This document shows positions 35,650 through 46,828 of a stretch of DNA of 50,946 nt, piece after piece (positions within the stretch are counted from its first letter, which is position 1; each line of letters begins with the position of its first letter). Made by a program: the position numbers and the translations under genes. The notes under the pieces were generated by a model, which saw only the letters and a list, made by a program, of their open reading frames with translations, was not told the origin of the DNA and ran no database searches. Source of the stretch: Paenibacillus sp. J45TS6 (GTDB lineage Bacteria; Bacillota; Bacilli; Paenibacillales; Paenibacillaceae); the NCBI RefSeq assembly GCF_018403285.1, contig NZ_BOSJ01000025.1:1-50946 (forward strand), written 5' to 3'.

Positions 35650-37329
35650 ATGACACGCAATCCACTCGATCTAATTAACGAGCAGGTAACAAAAGGAATT
35701 CAAGAAGCCATAATTTCTGCAGGGCTGGTTACATCAGAAGAAATGCCGAGTATTGTACTTGAAGTACCAAAAGATAAGAATCATGGAGACCTTGCAACAA
35801 ATGCAGCAATGCAGCTTACTCGTATTGCTAAGAAAAACCCTCGCATGATCGCTGAACAAATCATTGAACATCTGAATCTTTCCGATGCAGGGATTGAATC
35901 AGCAGAAATCGCGGGACCCGGATTCATTAATTTTCGTTTAACGAAAAGTTACTTGTATCCTATCGTTGAACTTGTTCAAGAACAAGGCGACGACTATGGA
36001 CGGGTTAATCTGGGAGAAGGACGTAAAGTCCAAGTTGAGTTTGTTAGTGCGAATCCAACAGGAAGTCTTCATTTAGGCCATGCTCGCGGAGCAGCAGTAG
36101 GCGACGCTCTTTGTAATGTGCTTGATTTTGCAGGTTATGAAGTTACTCGTGAATACTATATTAATGACGCCGGTAACCAAGTATTTAATCTGAGCAAGTC
36201 TATTGAAGCCCGGTATCTTCAAGAGCTGGGTCAAGAAGTTGAGATGCCAGAAGACGGATACCATGGAGCTGATATTCGCGGTTTTGCTAAAGAGTTAATT
36301 GCGGAGAAAGGTTCTTCTCTTCTTGAAATGAGTCCAAGCGATCGTGCAGCATTTTTCAGAGACTATGGTTTAGAGAAAGAACTTGACAAAATCAAACGTG
36401 ATCTAGGCCGATTCCGGGTGTCCTTCGATAATTGGTTCAGCGAGACTTCACTTTATGATAATGGTGCAGTACTTAACGCACTGGATGAACTTCGCGAACG
36501 GAATGAGATTTTTGAAGAAGAAGGAGCAACTTGGCTCGAAACTACGAAATATGGCGATGATAAGAACCGGGTGCTTATTAAGAATGATGGTACCTATACT
36601 TATCTGACTCCAGACATTGCTTATCACCGTGATAAGTATGCTCGCGGATATGACACCATGATTAATATTTGGGGCGCTGATCATCATGGATATATTCCAA
36701 GAATGAAAGCGGCAATGGAAGCACTCGGTAATGATCCGGATAAGTTGATCGTATTGATTGCTCAAATGGTCAGCTTGTTCCAAGATGGCGAGAAAGTAAA
36801 AATGTCCAAGCGTACAGGTAAAGCGGTAACGATGGAAGATTTGATGGATGAAGTGGGCGTAGATGCAATTCGCTACTTCTTTACAATGCGCAGTATGGAT
36901 TCTCATCTTGATTTTGATATGGATTTGGCAATTTCCACTTCGAATGAAAACCCAGTATTCTATGTTCAATATGCACATGCTCGTGTATGCAGCGTGTATC
37001 GTCAGGCAGAAGAGCAAGGAATAACGGTTTATCCAGTGCGTGATGTTGATCTATCCAAGCTGACTTCAGAACATGAATACAACTTGCTTCGCAAGCTTGG
37101 TGAGTTCCCTGAAGAAATTGCAACCGCAGCAAAAGGACATGCACCACACCGTATCGTTCGTTATGTATATGAACTGGCCTCTATGTTCCACAGTTATTAC
37201 AAAGCTGAACGAGTAATTACGGATGATGCAGAACAAACACAAGCTCGTCTTGCTCTGCTCGGTGCAGTACGTATCGTAATTAAGAATGCTTTGAAGCTAG
37301 TAGGCGTAAGCGCTCCGGAAAAAATGTAA
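35650..37329 (+). CDS. argS: Arginyl-tRNA synthetase
   Basis: This class I synthetase charges tRNA-Arg. The protein is 559 aa (556 in Bacillus). Domains in order: an N-terminal additional domain (about 1-120, [20 protein letters not shown]), the catalytic Rossmann core with the HIGH motif H141-L-G-H144, a K384-M-S-K387 loop in [20 protein letters not shown], and the anticodon-binding DALR domain (about 440-559). Start ATG 35650 with GGAGG about 12 bases upstream. It closes a two-gene operon with the DUF1934 gene. Confidence 0.97.
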   Translation: MTRNPLDLINEQVTKGIQEAIISAGLVTSEEMPSIVLEVPKDKNHGDLATNAAMQLTRIAKKNPRMIAEQIIEHLNLSDAGIESAEIAGPGFINFRLTKSYLYPIVELVQEQGDDYGRVNLGEGRKVQVEFVSANPTGSLHLGHARGAAVGDALCNVLDFAGYEVTREYYINDAGNQVFNLSKSIEARYLQELGQEVEMPEDGYHGADIRGFAKELIAEKGSSLLEMSPSDRAAFFRDYGLEKELDKIKRDLGRFRVSFDNWFSETSLYDNGAVLNALDELRERNEIFEEEGATWLETTKYGDDKNRVLIKNDGTYTYLTPDIAYHRDKYARGYDTMINIWGADHHGYIPRMKAAMEALGNDPDKLIVLIAQMVSLFQDGEKVKMSKRTGKAVTMEDLMDEVGVDAIRYFFTMRSMDSHLDFDMDLAISTSNENPVFYVQYAHARVCSVYRQAEEQGITVYPVRDVDLSKLTSEHEYNLLRKLGEFPEEIATAAKGHAPHRIVRYVYELASMFHSYYKAERVITDDAEQTQARLALLGAVRIVIKNALKLVGVSAPEKM

Positions 37330-37358
37330 GAACGTTTAGGTATCTGCTGAAAATAGAT

Positions 37359-37388
37359 AAAACCCTCCTTTGAACGGGAGGGTTTTTT
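37359..37388 (+). terminator. argS terminator
   Basis: AAAACCCTCC and GGAGGGTTTT pair perfectly (10 bp) around an 8-nt loop, ending in six T. The symmetric arms could also stop the convergent protease transcript. Confidence 0.93.
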
Positions 37389-37447
37389 GTGGTTTCAAGT
37401 TTCCATGAAATTACCATAGTCTGGTGCTATTAAGCTGTTTATGAAAT

Positions 37448-38602
37448 TCATAATTTCATTCCTTCCCGCAGAAGGCGCAGTGCATGCAGTTCTCCGCCTT
37501 GTTCAGCCCCTCTTGTGGCCTTACGGGAACGCAAAGGGGTTGCCGTTTTCCTGATTAGATTTTTGATCTCATCAGGAGATAAGCCGGGTCTCTCCGCCAT
37601 AAGTAAGGCGATTGCCCCGCTCACATGCGAAGTTGCCATCGATGTTCCGCTCATTTCATGATATCTTCCCTGTACCCAGCAGGAGTTTATATTTTTCCCA
37701 GGTGCATAGATATCTACATGTGGACCTCGGTTGCTGAATTCAGCTATATGCCGATTCTCATCTGATGCCCCTACCGAAATGGTTTGAGCATATCTTGCTG
37801 GATAATCAATGCTTCTTCGTTTGCCATCATTTCCTGAAGATGCAACGATAACAATACCTTGTTTGGTGGCTCTGTTAACGACATCCAGGAGTGCCTTGCT
37901 CTTCGTTCTCATACCAAAGCTCATATTAATGATATCTACTCGGTTCCGGACGCACCAATCAATCCCGAGAATGATATCTGATACATAGGCAGAGCCTTGA
38001 TTGTCAAAAGCCTTAACCGGATAAATAACAGATCTCGGCGCCACACCTATAATTCCTTCCATGCTGTTCGCTGCTGCGATCGTTCCTGCAATATGAGTGC
38101 CATGTCCGTTATCATCAAGCGGGAGCATATTCCTATTCAGCAAGTTGATTCCTCTAGCTAATGAATGTCTAAGATCAGGATGCTGATAATCAGCTCCAGT
38201 ATCAATGACGGCAATTTTAATTTTATGTCCCGTTGAAGTAGACCATGCCTTAGGTGCTCGGATCTGTTTTACTCCCCAAGGGACACCCAGACTGTTTTCT
38301 GGTTTTGGGATTCGAGCAGAAGCGGAGTGGACCTTGATTTTGGTGTCCTGTTCAATAGTAACTTCGCTGTGAGAGTGAATTAGCCTTGAGGAGGAGGGGA
38401 GAGGAACAATGAGCGCTCTTATTAAATGCGAGGCACGTATATACTGGAGCTTGCTGAGGGAAGGTTTCATTTTACGTAACTGATCTAGGCAGTCCCAGTA
38501 TTGGTGTGGTTTCATAAAACGGATAATTTGATGTCTTCCGGCTGGGCGGGAGGTGTGCTCAATTTCATTATGGATCATTTTTAAAAATGTGGAATAGTCC
38601 AT
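37448..38602 (-). CDS. S8 (subtilisin-family) serine peptidase, no signal peptide
   Basis: This subtilase has 384 aa with the full catalytic triad: Asp134 in IAVIDTGADYQHPDL, His167 in DDNGHGTHIAGTIAA, Ser321 in MSGTSMATSHVSGAIALLMA, plus the oxyanion segment VASSGNDG. The first 110 residues look like a propeptide or regulatory arm with many basic residues and no hydrophobic signal, so it is likely cytoplasmic, like AprX/intracellular subtilases. I start at ATG 38602 (GAGGGGG about 10 bases upstream); a 9-residue longer frame reads through that site. It is divergent from the rpoE region. Substrate unknown. Confidence 0.9.
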   Translation of the reverse strand: MDYSTFLKMIHNEIEHTSRPAGRHQIIRFMKPHQYWDCLDQLRKMKPSLSKLQYIRASHLIRALIVPLPSSSRLIHSHSEVTIEQDTKIKVHSASARIPKPENSLGVPWGVKQIRAPKAWSTSTGHKIKIAVIDTGADYQHPDLRHSLARGINLLNRNMLPLDDNGHGTHIAGTIAAANSMEGIIGVAPRSVIYPVKAFDNQGSAYVSDIILGIDWCVRNRVDIINMSFGMRTKSKALLDVVNRATKQGIVIVASSGNDGKRRSIDYPARYAQTISVGASDENRHIAEFSNRGPHVDIYAPGKNINSCWVQGRYHEMSGTSMATSHVSGAIALLMAERPGLSPDEIKNLIRKTATPLRSRKATRGAEQGGELHALRLLREGMKL

Positions 38603-38703
38603 TTTGGGAAATCCCCCTCTGGATGCCATGCTTGAGGTATACTATGAGGAAGACATCCGAACTGCATGGGAAACCCGCCTGTTTTTTTTAATAAATAGGC
38701 CCT

Positions 38704-38836
38704 TTGGTTCGTGTCAAAATGGAAGTATACTCATACTATACATGGAGAGCTTCATAGCTCTTGCGGGGACCCGTAGAAGAGTATTTCTTCAGGGCGGATA
38801 CAGTCAGAAGGCGGGGGAGGGACCTCCGTCTTTTTT
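38704..38836 (+). ncRNA. Candidate small RNA or terminated leader upstream of rpoE
   Basis: A promoter-like pair TTGGTT ... TATACT (spacer about 16) is followed by a run of hairpins: AGAGCT/AGCTCT (loop TCAT), CGGG/CCCG, GAAGA/TCTTC, and finally GGCGGGGG (38810-38817) against CCTCCGTC (38823-38830) with six T behind, a good terminator. No open frame with a ribosome site fits. The transcript would be about 100 nt and end 180 bases before rpoE. I cannot assign it to a known RNA family. Confidence 0.4.
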
Positions 38837-38845
38837 ATCTTAGGA

Positions 38846-38875
38846 TTCGCTTTCAAAGAAGCGAAATTGTTTTTG
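38846..38875 (+). terminator. Second hairpin/terminator upstream of rpoE
   Basis: TTCGCTT and AAGCGAA (7-bp perfect stem, 6-nt loop) followed by ATTGTTTTT. It is in tandem with the terminator at 38810-38836, which suggests the upstream transcription unit is firmly shut off or that rpoE has an attenuated leader. Confidence 0.55.
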
Positions 38876-39016
38876 CAAGATATCTCCTTACATAAAACTT
38901 GCATTTTAGTGCTAAATAGGTTTTACTTATGTTTGTTAATGGATATGTTAGATATAGATCCAAGTTATTGAAACGAAAAAAGTCAGTGAATTATGTGTGA
39001 GAGGAAGTGTCCGCAA

Positions 39017-39562
39017 GTGAGTACCTCACTCAAATTAAAATTAGATCCAGAGCAAATTCGTGAGATGCCGTTAGTTGACTTGGCATTTATGGTACTGAAA
39101 GCAGTCAATACACCGATGTACTACCGTGATCTTATGCAAGAGGTAGCTAAACAACGTGGTTTGAATGCTGCAGAATCAAATGATGTCATCGCTCAGCTAT
39201 ATACCGAAATCAATATTGATGGTCGTTTTGCCTATGTAGGCACTAATCTTTGGGGTTTGAAGCGTTGGTACCCAATAGATAAGTCCGAGGACGGTGTAAC
39301 AGGTACGAAACGTCCAAGAATCATCAATGACGACGATGATGATGATGAGGAATATGTTGAGGAAGAAGATACACTAGACACATTTGCAAGTGAAAAAGAA
39401 GATTTCGACAGTCCAGATGAAGACGAAGACGAAGATGAAGATCTCTTTGATGACGACTCTGATGAGGAAGAAGAAATTATCGGTGATGAAGAGCTTGATG
39501 AAGAGGACGACCTGGAAGAAGACGACGATGATTCTTCAGAAGATGAAGACGAGTTAAATTAG
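39017..39562 (+). CDS. rpoE: RNA polymerase delta subunit
   Basis: Delta is a Firmicutes RNA-polymerase subunit that speeds recycling and tunes promoter selectivity. The protein is 181 aa. The N-terminal half (about 1-90) is the folded HARE-HTH domain (MPLVDLAFMVLKAVNTPMYY ... RFAYVGTNLWGLKRW); the C-terminal half is an extremely acidic, disordered tail of Asp/Glu runs, the family hallmark. I start at GTG 39017 behind GAGGAAG; the ORF's eight upstream codons include that site. It is monocistronic upstream of pyrG, as in Bacillus. Confidence 0.95.
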   Translation: MSTSLKLKLDPEQIREMPLVDLAFMVLKAVNTPMYYRDLMQEVAKQRGLNAAESNDVIAQLYTEINIDGRFAYVGTNLWGLKRWYPIDKSEDGVTGTKRPRIINDDDDDDEEYVEEEDTLDTFASEKEDFDSPDEDEDEDEDLFDDDSDEEEEIIGDEELDEEDDLEEDDDDSSEDEDELN

Positions 39563-39597
39563 TCCAAAACCTAGTCTTATAAAGTCTGTGAACATCC

Positions 39598-39638
39598 TTG
39601 ACAAAAGATCATGCAAACGAGTAAACTATTGCATGGGC
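39598..39638 (+). promoter_or_regulatory. pyrG promoter with GGGC transcription start
   Basis: TTGACA (39598-39603), 18-nt spacer, TAAACT (39622-39627), and then GGGC (39635-39638) at the expected +1. A pyrG transcript starting GGGC is the signature of the CTP-sensing reiterative-transcription mechanism known from Bacillus: at low CTP, extra G are added and pair with the terminator's C-rich arm. Confidence 0.75.
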
Positions 39639-39680
39639 TTATGATTGAACGACAATAATTACACTTGTTTTTATATAAAA

Positions 39681-39712
39681 AAGTGCCCCGTTTTTTCGGG
39701 TGTGCTTTTTTG
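39681..39712 (+). terminator. pyrG leader attenuator
   Basis: AAGTGCCCCG pairs with CGGGTGTGCTT (one bulged base) over a TTTTTT loop, and a T run follows. The C-rich 5' arm (GCCCC) is complementary to the GGGC/poly-G 5' end, the arrangement needed for CTP-controlled attenuation. Confidence 0.75.
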
Positions 39713-39748
39713 TTTTTTATAGGGGAAGTTGATAGGTAAGAAAATGGA

Positions 39749-39780
39749 CCGCCTTGAACGTGGAGGCGGGATGTTTTTTT
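39749..39780 (+). terminator. Second terminator-like hairpin in the pyrG leader
   Basis: CCGCCT and AGGCGG pair around a 9-nt loop and are followed by ATGTTTTTTT. It is weaker than the first hairpin, and it is 113 bases before the start codon. Confidence 0.55.
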
Positions 39781-39865
39781 GCAAGCAATTTTTGCATTTT
39801 CCCTTTTTTACGATGATAACCTGAAAAATGGGTTAGGATAACATCATAATGTCGCCTGATTTTAA

Positions 39866-41503
<1,638 letters not shown>

Positions 41504-41549
41504 AGATCGGAACAAAGTCCCAGATTGGGCTTTGATTAATATAGATACA

Positions 41550-41575
41550 AAAGACCCCAGCTTGGGGTCTTTTTT
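41550..41575 (+). terminator. pyrG terminator
   Basis: AAAGACCCCA and TGGGGTCTTT pair perfectly with a 3-nt loop, followed by T. Confidence 0.93.
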
Positions 41576-41590
41576 GTTTGAGCAAGAGAA

Positions 41591-41619
41591 GCAGGATTTA
41601 CCGGAAAAAGGTAGAATCT
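41591..41619 (+). promoter_or_regulatory. Candidate sigma-H promoter of spo0F
   Basis: GCAGGATTT (41591-41599) fits the sigma-H -35 consensus RNAGGAWWW exactly. After 12 nt, TAGAATCT (41612-41619) fits the -10 RNGAATWW at most positions. Bacillus spo0F has a sigma-H promoter. It lies 80 bases before the start codon. I did not find a clear Spo0A box. Confidence 0.6.
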
Positions 41620-41698
41620 TTAAATAAATAACCTAATGGTCATTTAGGTAAGAATGATGAGCGGGTAGAATCGATAGATAAGATCGCAGGAGGTTTAG

Positions 41699-42073
41699 AT
41701 GAATAATAAAAAGGTGCTCATTGTCGATGATCAAAATGGAATTCGAATTTTGCTCATGGAGGTATTTAACAGTGAAGGGTATACAACTTATCAAGCAGCT
41801 AATGGTAAAGTCGCCCTTGAGATCGTTGAGAAGCATACGCCTGATCTTGTCCTGTTAGATATGAAAATCCCTGGAATGGATGGTCTGGAGATTCTTAAAC
41901 ATATTAAGGAAATGAATCCATCCATAAAAGTGATTATGATGACGGCATATGGAGAACTAGATATGATTAAAGAAGCTACAGAGCTGGGTGCACTTATGCA
42001 TTTTACGAAGCCTTTTGATATTGATGAGATGCGTGTTGCGGTAAATATGCAGCTCAGCGGGGTAAACACATAG
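41699..42073 (+). CDS. spo0F: Sporulation response regulator Spo0F
   Basis: Spo0F is the single-domain relay protein that takes phosphate from sporulation kinases and passes it to Spo0B and so to Spo0A. The protein is 124 aa, exactly a receiver with no output domain. Acidic pocket D10-D11, phospho-acceptor D54 in [14 protein letters not shown]82 in MMTAYGE and K104 in HFTKPFD match Spo0F numbering. Start ATG 41699 follows GCAGGAGG. It lies between pyrG and fba as in Bacillus. A weak hairpin with TTTTTT follows (about 42100-42117). Confidence 0.95.
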   Translation: MNNKKVLIVDDQNGIRILLMEVFNSEGYTTYQAANGKVALEIVEKHTPDLVLLDMKIPGMDGLEILKHIKEMNPSIKVIMMTAYGELDMIKEATELGALMHFTKPFDIDEMRVAVNMQLSGVNT

Positions 42074-42262
42074 TAAGGAAGGTGTATGAAGTTCTGTCTT
42101 CCTGGGCAGGATTTTTTGTAGTGGGTTTTTCCGTGTGGAAAAGAGCACAGCTATTTTTATTGCCTATGTTTAGTATTTGACATGGGATGTGGTATAATAA
42201 GTCTCGTATGTGAAGTCGGCTTTAAACCATAGACAAACAATCATTTTAGGAGGATTTAAACC

Positions 42263-43117
42263 ATGCCATTAGTATCTATGACAGACATGTTGAACAAAGC
42301 ACTTGAAGGTAAATATGCAGTTGGACAATTTAACATCAACAACCTTGAGTGGACTCAAGCAATCTTGGGTGCAGCTGAACAAGAAAAATCTCCAGTAATT
42401 CTGGGTGTTTCTGAAGGTGCAGCTCGTCACATGGGCGGTTTCTATACCGTTGTAAAAATGGTGGAAGGTCTTATGCACGATATGAAAATTTCCGTGCCTG
42501 TAGCTATTCACCTGGACCATGGTTCCAGCTTTGATAAATGTAAAGAAGCGATTGACGCTGGTTTCACTTCCGTTATGATCGACGGATCTCACCATCCAAT
42601 CGACGAGAACGTTCAAATCACAAAACAAGTGGTTGAATATGCTCACTCCAAAGGTGTTTCTGTTGAAGCAGAAGTTGGTATCGTTGGTGGACAAGAGGAT
42701 GATGTTGTTGGTGAAGTAATGTACGCGAAACTTGACGATTGCCTGCGCATCGTTAACGAAACAGGTATCGATACACTTGCTCCAGCTCTTGGTTCTGTAC
42801 ACGGTCCTTACAAAGGCGAACCAAACCTTGGATTTAAAGAAATGGAAGAAATTTGCAACGCAGTTCACACTCCACTTGTTCTTCATGGTGGTACAGGTAT
42901 TCCTGAGCATGACATCAAAAAAGCGATCTCTTTGGGAACATCCAAAATCAATGTAAACACGGAGAACCAAATCGCATTTGCTAAAGTTGTTCGCGAAGTT
43001 CTTGCTGCTAAACCAGATGCTTACGATCCTCGTACGTTCATTCAACCAGGACGTGAAGCAATCAAAGAAACTGTTATTGGAAAAATGCGCGAGTTTGGAT
43101 CCAACAACAAAGCATAA
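42263..43117 (+). CDS. fba: Class II fructose-1,6-bisphosphate aldolase
   Basis: This zinc aldolase of glycolysis and gluconeogenesis has 284 aa (285 in Bacillus FbaA). Zinc and catalytic residues are visible: D85-H86 in [17 protein letters not shown], the [11 protein letters not shown] loop and the second His in [20 protein letters not shown]. Start ATG 42263 has AGGAGG 8 bases upstream. A TATAAT at 42193-42198 with TGG before it gives an extended -10 promoter. It is monocistronic; codon use is highly biased as for a strongly expressed gene. Confidence 0.97.
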   Translation: MPLVSMTDMLNKALEGKYAVGQFNINNLEWTQAILGAAEQEKSPVILGVSEGAARHMGGFYTVVKMVEGLMHDMKISVPVAIHLDHGSSFDKCKEAIDAGFTSVMIDGSHHPIDENVQITKQVVEYAHSKGVSVEAEVGIVGGQEDDVVGEVMYAKLDDCLRIVNETGIDTLAPALGSVHGPYKGEPNLGFKEMEEICNAVHTPLVLHGGTGIPEHDIKKAISLGTSKINVNTENQIAFAKVVREVLAAKPDAYDPRTFIQPGREAIKETVIGKMREFGSNNKA

Positions 43118-43151
43118 GATTGCTCTTTAAATTAATAATATAGCTATTAAT

Positions 43152-43187
43152 GGAAACACACCGCTTAGTCGGTGTGTTTCCATTTTT
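43152..43187 (+). terminator. fba terminator
   Basis: GGAAACACACCG and CGGTGTGTTTCC form a perfect 12-bp stem with a 6-nt loop, followed by ATTTTT. Confidence 0.93.
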
Positions 43188-43287
43188 AATACAATTTTTA
43201 ATTCGTGATAAGGATATGTTATACTAACTTTGCCAATTAGAACTATTTTTTCGGCTAGAAGTGATTTCTAGGGGGACCCTTTACCTT

Positions 43288-44541
43288 ATGGAAAAATTAA
43301 TGATTAGTGGTGGACGTCCACTACAAGGCACCGTTACGATCAGCGGTGCTAAAAACAGTGCGATTGCACTGATTCCGGCGGCGATTTTAGCCGAATCAGA
43401 AGTTATACTTGATAATTTACCTTTACTCAGTGATGTTGCCGTTTATTCCGAAATTCTTGAAGAACTTGGTGCAAATGTTTCATGGGAAGGCAACCAGATG
43501 AGAATTGATCCTACACACATTATCTCGCTGCCGATGCCTAATGGTCCCGTTAAGAAACTTCGTGCTTCCTACTATATGATGGGAGCGATGCTTGGTCGTT
43601 TTAAGGAAGCGGTTATTGGACTTCCTGGAGGATGTAACTTTGAGCCTCGGCCAATTGACCAACATATCAAAGGATTTGAAGCTCTGGGCGCTACGGTTAC
43701 TAATGAGCATGGAGCCATCCATCTTCATGCCAAGGAATTAAAAGGCGCTAAGATCTATTTGGACGTTGTTAGTGTAGGAGCAACTATTAATATTATGCTT
43801 GCGGCCACTCGTGCCAAAGGCTCTACAATTATCGAAAATGCGGCTAAAGAGCCTGAGATTATAGATGTAGCAACGCTTTTAAATTCTATGGGTGCTTCGA
43901 TTAAGGGAGCGGGTACAGAGACGATTCGGATTGAAGGCAAGTCGGAACTTCGAGGCTGCCGTCACTCTATTATCCCTGACCGTATACAAGCTGGAACCTA
44001 TATGATCGCGGCAGCAGCGACACGTGGAAATGTTCTTATTGACAATGTCATTCCTAAACATCTGGAAGCATTAACAGCGAAGCTGATTGAGATGGGTGTT
44101 GAGATTGAGGAACTTGACGAGAGCATTCGAGTTATTGGAAAAGAAAAATATGAGAGCATTGACGTTAAGGCGCTTGTTTATCCGGGCTTCGCAACCGACT
44201 TGCAATCACCAATGACGAGTTTACTGACGCAGGCAGATGGAGTCAGTGTGCTGAGCGACTTTGTTTATAGCAACCGTTTTAAACATGTTCCTGAACTAGC
44301 CCGAATGGGTGCAAAGATACGAGTCGAGGGACGCTCTGCAATAATAGAAGGACATCCACTTAATGCGGCGAAAGTAAAAGCAACAGATTTACGTGCCGGT
44401 GCTGCGTTAGTTATTGCTGGACTGACTGTAAGTGAAGGAATAACAGAAGTTACCGGAGTAGAGTTTATCGATCGGGGTTATGATCATCTGGTTACCAACT
44501 TGAGAGAGCTCGGTGCTGACGTTTGGCGACAGAATGATTAA
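43288..44541 (+). CDS. murA: UDP-N-acetylglucosamine 1-carboxyvinyltransferase
   Basis: MurA adds enolpyruvate to UDP-GlcNAc, the first committed step of peptidoglycan synthesis and the fosfomycin target. The protein is 417 aa. [20 protein letters not shown] opens the EPT fold, and the catalytic Cys116 lies in [20 protein letters not shown]. Relative to Bacillus, position after spo0F-fba suggests the MurAB (MurZ) paralogue rather than the main MurAA. I start at ATG 43288 (AGGGGG about 12 bases upstream). No terminator is strong: a small CCTTA/TAAGG hairpin follows the stop. Confidence 0.95.
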   Translation: MEKLMISGGRPLQGTVTISGAKNSAIALIPAAILAESEVILDNLPLLSDVAVYSEILEELGANVSWEGNQMRIDPTHIISLPMPNGPVKKLRASYYMMGAMLGRFKEAVIGLPGGCNFEPRPIDQHIKGFEALGATVTNEHGAIHLHAKELKGAKIYLDVVSVGATINIMLAATRAKGSTIIENAAKEPEIIDVATLLNSMGASIKGAGTETIRIEGKSELRGCRHSIIPDRIQAGTYMIAAAATRGNVLIDNVIPKHLEALTAKLIEMGVEIEELDESIRVIGKEKYESIDVKALVYPGFATDLQSPMTSLLTQADGVSVLSDFVYSNRFKHVPELARMGAKIRVEGRSAIIEGHPLNAAKVKATDLRAGAALVIAGLTVSEGITEVTGVEFIDRGYDHLVTNLRELGADVWRQND

Positions 44542-44679
44542 GAAGTGATCCTTATTTTCATAAGGGGTATAAAACTTATGTAAGAAGTATATCTTCGGTT
44601 GAATATCCCTTGTGAAAATGGGTAAACCTAATTTAATAGATTTGTTTATTACGATGTATGAAAGCGCGGAACATATCAT

Positions 44680-44709
44680 TTGCAATATACAGGGTATTTT
44701 CCGTACAAT
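44680..44709 (+). promoter_or_regulatory. SigA promoter of rho
   Basis: TTGCAA (44680-44685), 18-nt spacer, TACAAT (44704-44709), giving a leader of about 100 nt before rho. Confidence 0.6.
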
Positions 44710-44814
44710 GGAGAGTAAGAGCATCTGAATGCAATTCATGAGCTTATAATAAAAGGCTGCACCGTCAGCTGTTCTCCTTACAACGGACTTAATAATTGAA
44801 TAGGTGGTTATTTT

Positions 44815-46131
44815 ATGGATCTACAAATTTCTGATCTGGAGGTAATGAAGCTAACCGATTTGTACAAGTTAGCAAAAAAGTACCAGATCCCTTATTATGG
44901 GCAGCTCAAGAAGAAGGAACTCGTTTTCGCTATTCTTCGTGCACAAGCAGAACAAAGCGGACTTATGTTTATGGAGGGTGTTCTAGAAATTTTGCCTGAA
45001 GGTTATGGTTTTCTTCGCCCGATAAACTATTTGCCAAGTAAAGAAGATATTTATATTTCTGCTTCACAAATTCGTAAATTTGATTTAAGGACAGGAGATC
45101 TTGTATCAGGTAAATGTCGAACTCCTAAAGAGAATGAGCGATATTTTGGGCTATTGCAAGTCAATGCTGTTAATGGTCAAAGTCCTGATCTTGCCGCAGA
45201 AAGACTCCATTTTCCAGCCTTAACTCCTCTATATCCACAGAAAAAGCTAACGCTTGAAACATCCCCGACGAATTTATCTACCCGAATTATGGATGTGCTT
45301 GCTCCCGTAGGATTGGGACAGCGCGGTCTTATCGTTGCTCCACCCAAAGCGGGAAAAACGCTTCTTCTGAAAGAGATTGCAAACAGTATTTCAACCAACA
45401 ATCCGGAAATCGAATTATTTGTACTACTGATTGATGAACGTCCTGAAGAAGTAACGGATATGCAGCGTTCTGTAAAAGGGGAAGTGGTAGCATCCACTTT
45501 TGATGAACTCCCGGAAAATCATATTAAAGTAGCTGAACTTGTACTTGAGCGTGCTTTACGTTTAGTAGAAGCTAAAAAAGATGTCGTAATTCTTTTAGAT
45601 AGCATCACCCGTCTTGCGCGTGCATACAACCTGGTCATTCCTCCTTCTGGACGAACACTCAGCGGCGGTATTGATCCGGCTGCATTCCATCGTCCTAAAC
45701 GGTTCTTCGGTTCGGCTCGTAACGTAGAAGAGGGTGGAAGTTTAACTATTTTGGCTACAGCTCTGATTGATACGGGCTCCCGGATGGATGATATTATTTA
45801 TGAAGAGTTCAAGGGTACGGGCAATATGGAACTTCACTTGGATCGCAAACTTGCGGAGCGTCGTATTTTCCCAGCCATCGATATTCGTCGTTCTGGTACA
45901 CGCCGGGAAGAAGTTCTCCTTAGCAAAGAAGAACTCGATGCGATCTGGGCTGTACGTAAAAATATGAATGAAAGTCATGACTTTGTGGAAGGTTTCCTTA
46001 AAAAGCTGCGTAATACCAAGACGAATACAGAATTCCTGGCTTCGCTTGATACAGCGGGTCAAAATACGAATACAGGAAGCGGTGCAACACGCCGATCGAA
46101 CCGGACAACGACAGCTTCGGCGACCACGTAA
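44815..46131 (+). CDS. rho: Transcription termination factor Rho
   Basis: Rho is a hexameric RNA-dependent ATPase that ends transcription and suppresses antisense RNA. The protein is 438 aa. An N-terminal helix bundle ([20 protein letters not shown]) and OB-fold RNA site ([20 protein letters not shown]) precede the RecA-like ATPase with Walker [12 protein letters not shown] (G180-K181-T182) and Walker [18 protein letters not shown]. The tail is Thr/Asn/Ser-rich. Start ATG 44815 follows TAGGTGG. The gene is just upstream of rpmE, as in Bacillus. Confidence 0.97.
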   Translation: MDLQISDLEVMKLTDLYKLAKKYQIPYYGQLKKKELVFAILRAQAEQSGLMFMEGVLEILPEGYGFLRPINYLPSKEDIYISASQIRKFDLRTGDLVSGKCRTPKENERYFGLLQVNAVNGQSPDLAAERLHFPALTPLYPQKKLTLETSPTNLSTRIMDVLAPVGLGQRGLIVAPPKAGKTLLLKEIANSISTNNPEIELFVLLIDERPEEVTDMQRSVKGEVVASTFDELPENHIKVAELVLERALRLVEAKKDVVILLDSITRLARAYNLVIPPSGRTLSGGIDPAAFHRPKRFFGSARNVEEGGSLTILATALIDTGSRMDDIIYEEFKGTGNMELHLDRKLAERRIFPAIDIRRSGTRREEVLLSKEELDAIWAVRKNMNESHDFVEGFLKKLRNTKTNTEFLASLDTAGQNTNTGSGATRRSNRTTTASATT

Positions 46132-46146
46132 ATCTGGGCTAAGGGA

Positions 46147-46175
46147 TTGCATTTGTAAAATGTACATGCTATAAT
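46147..46175 (+). promoter_or_regulatory. SigA promoter of rpmE
   Basis: TTGCAT (46147-46152), 17-nt spacer, TATAAT (46170-46175) preceded by TGC (extended -10). Confidence 0.72.
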
Positions 46176-46238
46176 TTACTTTGTGTTCTTAATAACTCTG
46201 GATCCGCATGAGGTTCAGGGCAAGAAGAGGTGAAAGTC

Positions 46239-46436
46239 ATGAATGAAGCGATTCAACCAAAATATCACATAACTACAGCTACTTGCGCTTGTGGTAACAC
46301 ATTTGAAACGGGTTCTGTTAAAGAATCACTGCGTGTAGAGGTTTGCTCCGCATGTCACCCGTTCTTCACTGGTAAACAGAAATTCCTGGATGCTGGTGGT
46401 CGTGTTGATAGATTTAAGAAAAAATACGGTATCTAA
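46239..46436 (+). CDS. rpmE: 50S ribosomal protein L31
   Basis: L31 bridges ribosomal subunits. The protein is 65 aa and of the zinc-ribbon (C+) type: CAC in TATCACACGNTF (two Cys) and [20 protein letters not shown] with the second Cys pair. I start at ATG 46239, since AAGAGGTG sits 6 bases upstream and homologues begin MNEAI/MKEAI; the GTG at 46230 is part of that site. It has its own promoter and terminator. Confidence 0.96.
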   Translation: MNEAIQPKYHITTATCACGNTFETGSVKESLRVEVCSACHPFFTGKQKFLDAGGRVDRFKKKYGI

Positions 46437-46444
46437 TTTTGATA

Positions 46445-46480
46445 TGAGGCTTGCGTTTCTACGCTTGCCTCATTTTTGTT
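46445..46480 (+). terminator. rpmE terminator
   Basis: TGAGGC/GCCTCA with inner GCGT/ACGC and a TTCT loop, followed by TTTTTGTTT. Confidence 0.92.
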
Positions 46481-46521
46481 TTTTTTTGGAGATAAGTAAA
46501 TAATGGATGGGTCATAATCGG

Positions 46522-46550
46522 TTGCAATTTTGCCTGTCATGCGATATAAT
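46522..46550 (+). promoter_or_regulatory. Promoter of the SRP RNA
   Basis: TTGCAA (46522-46527), 17-nt spacer, TATAAT (46545-46550); the mature RNA starts about 9 bases later. Confidence 0.8.
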
Positions 46551-46558
46551 TGTTTTCA

Positions 46559-46828
46559 CCGTGCTAGATGGGGAGGTAGCGGTGCCCTGTAACTCGCAAT
46601 CCGCTGTAGCGAGGTTGAATTCCTGTTAGAGGTTTTGTCGATGTGAGGTTTGGTCTCTGCATGCAATGTTGACGGCTGGGTCCTCCGCAATGAGTACTTG
46701 TGAACTTGGTCAGGTCCGGAAGGAAGCAGCCATAAGCAAGACCACTCTTGTGCCGGAGGGGTGCCTAACCCGAGTTGTTATGCAGGGGTGCCGCTTGGAT
46801 CGCAATTATCGATAACAGGTGCACGGTT
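46559..46828 (+). ncRNA. ffs: Signal recognition particle RNA (large, Gram-positive type)
   Basis: This is about 270 nt, the long Bacillus-type SRP RNA with an Alu domain. The ends pair (CCGTGC with GCACGG). The Alu region GGTAGCGGTGCCCTGTAACTC and the Ffh-binding apical loop GTCAGGTCCGGAAGGAAGCA (about 46709-46728) are near-exact to other bacteria. It terminates through its own closing helix followed by TTCTATTTTTT. It is immediately upstream of dnaX, the order of the Bacillus origin region. Confidence 0.95.

Noticed and set aside
36448-37017. 189-aa open frame on the minus strand
   Set aside because: It is antisense to argS and shows no ribosome site or conserved pattern.
38604-38843. 79-aa plus-strand frame upstream of rpoE
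   Set aside because: It overlaps the protease start region and covers the hairpins and terminator of the candidate RNA; no ribosome site.
42269-43045. 258-aa open frame on the minus strand
   Set aside because: It is antisense to fba, whose strong codon bias keeps the complement open; Cys/Phe/His-rich and start-site-less.
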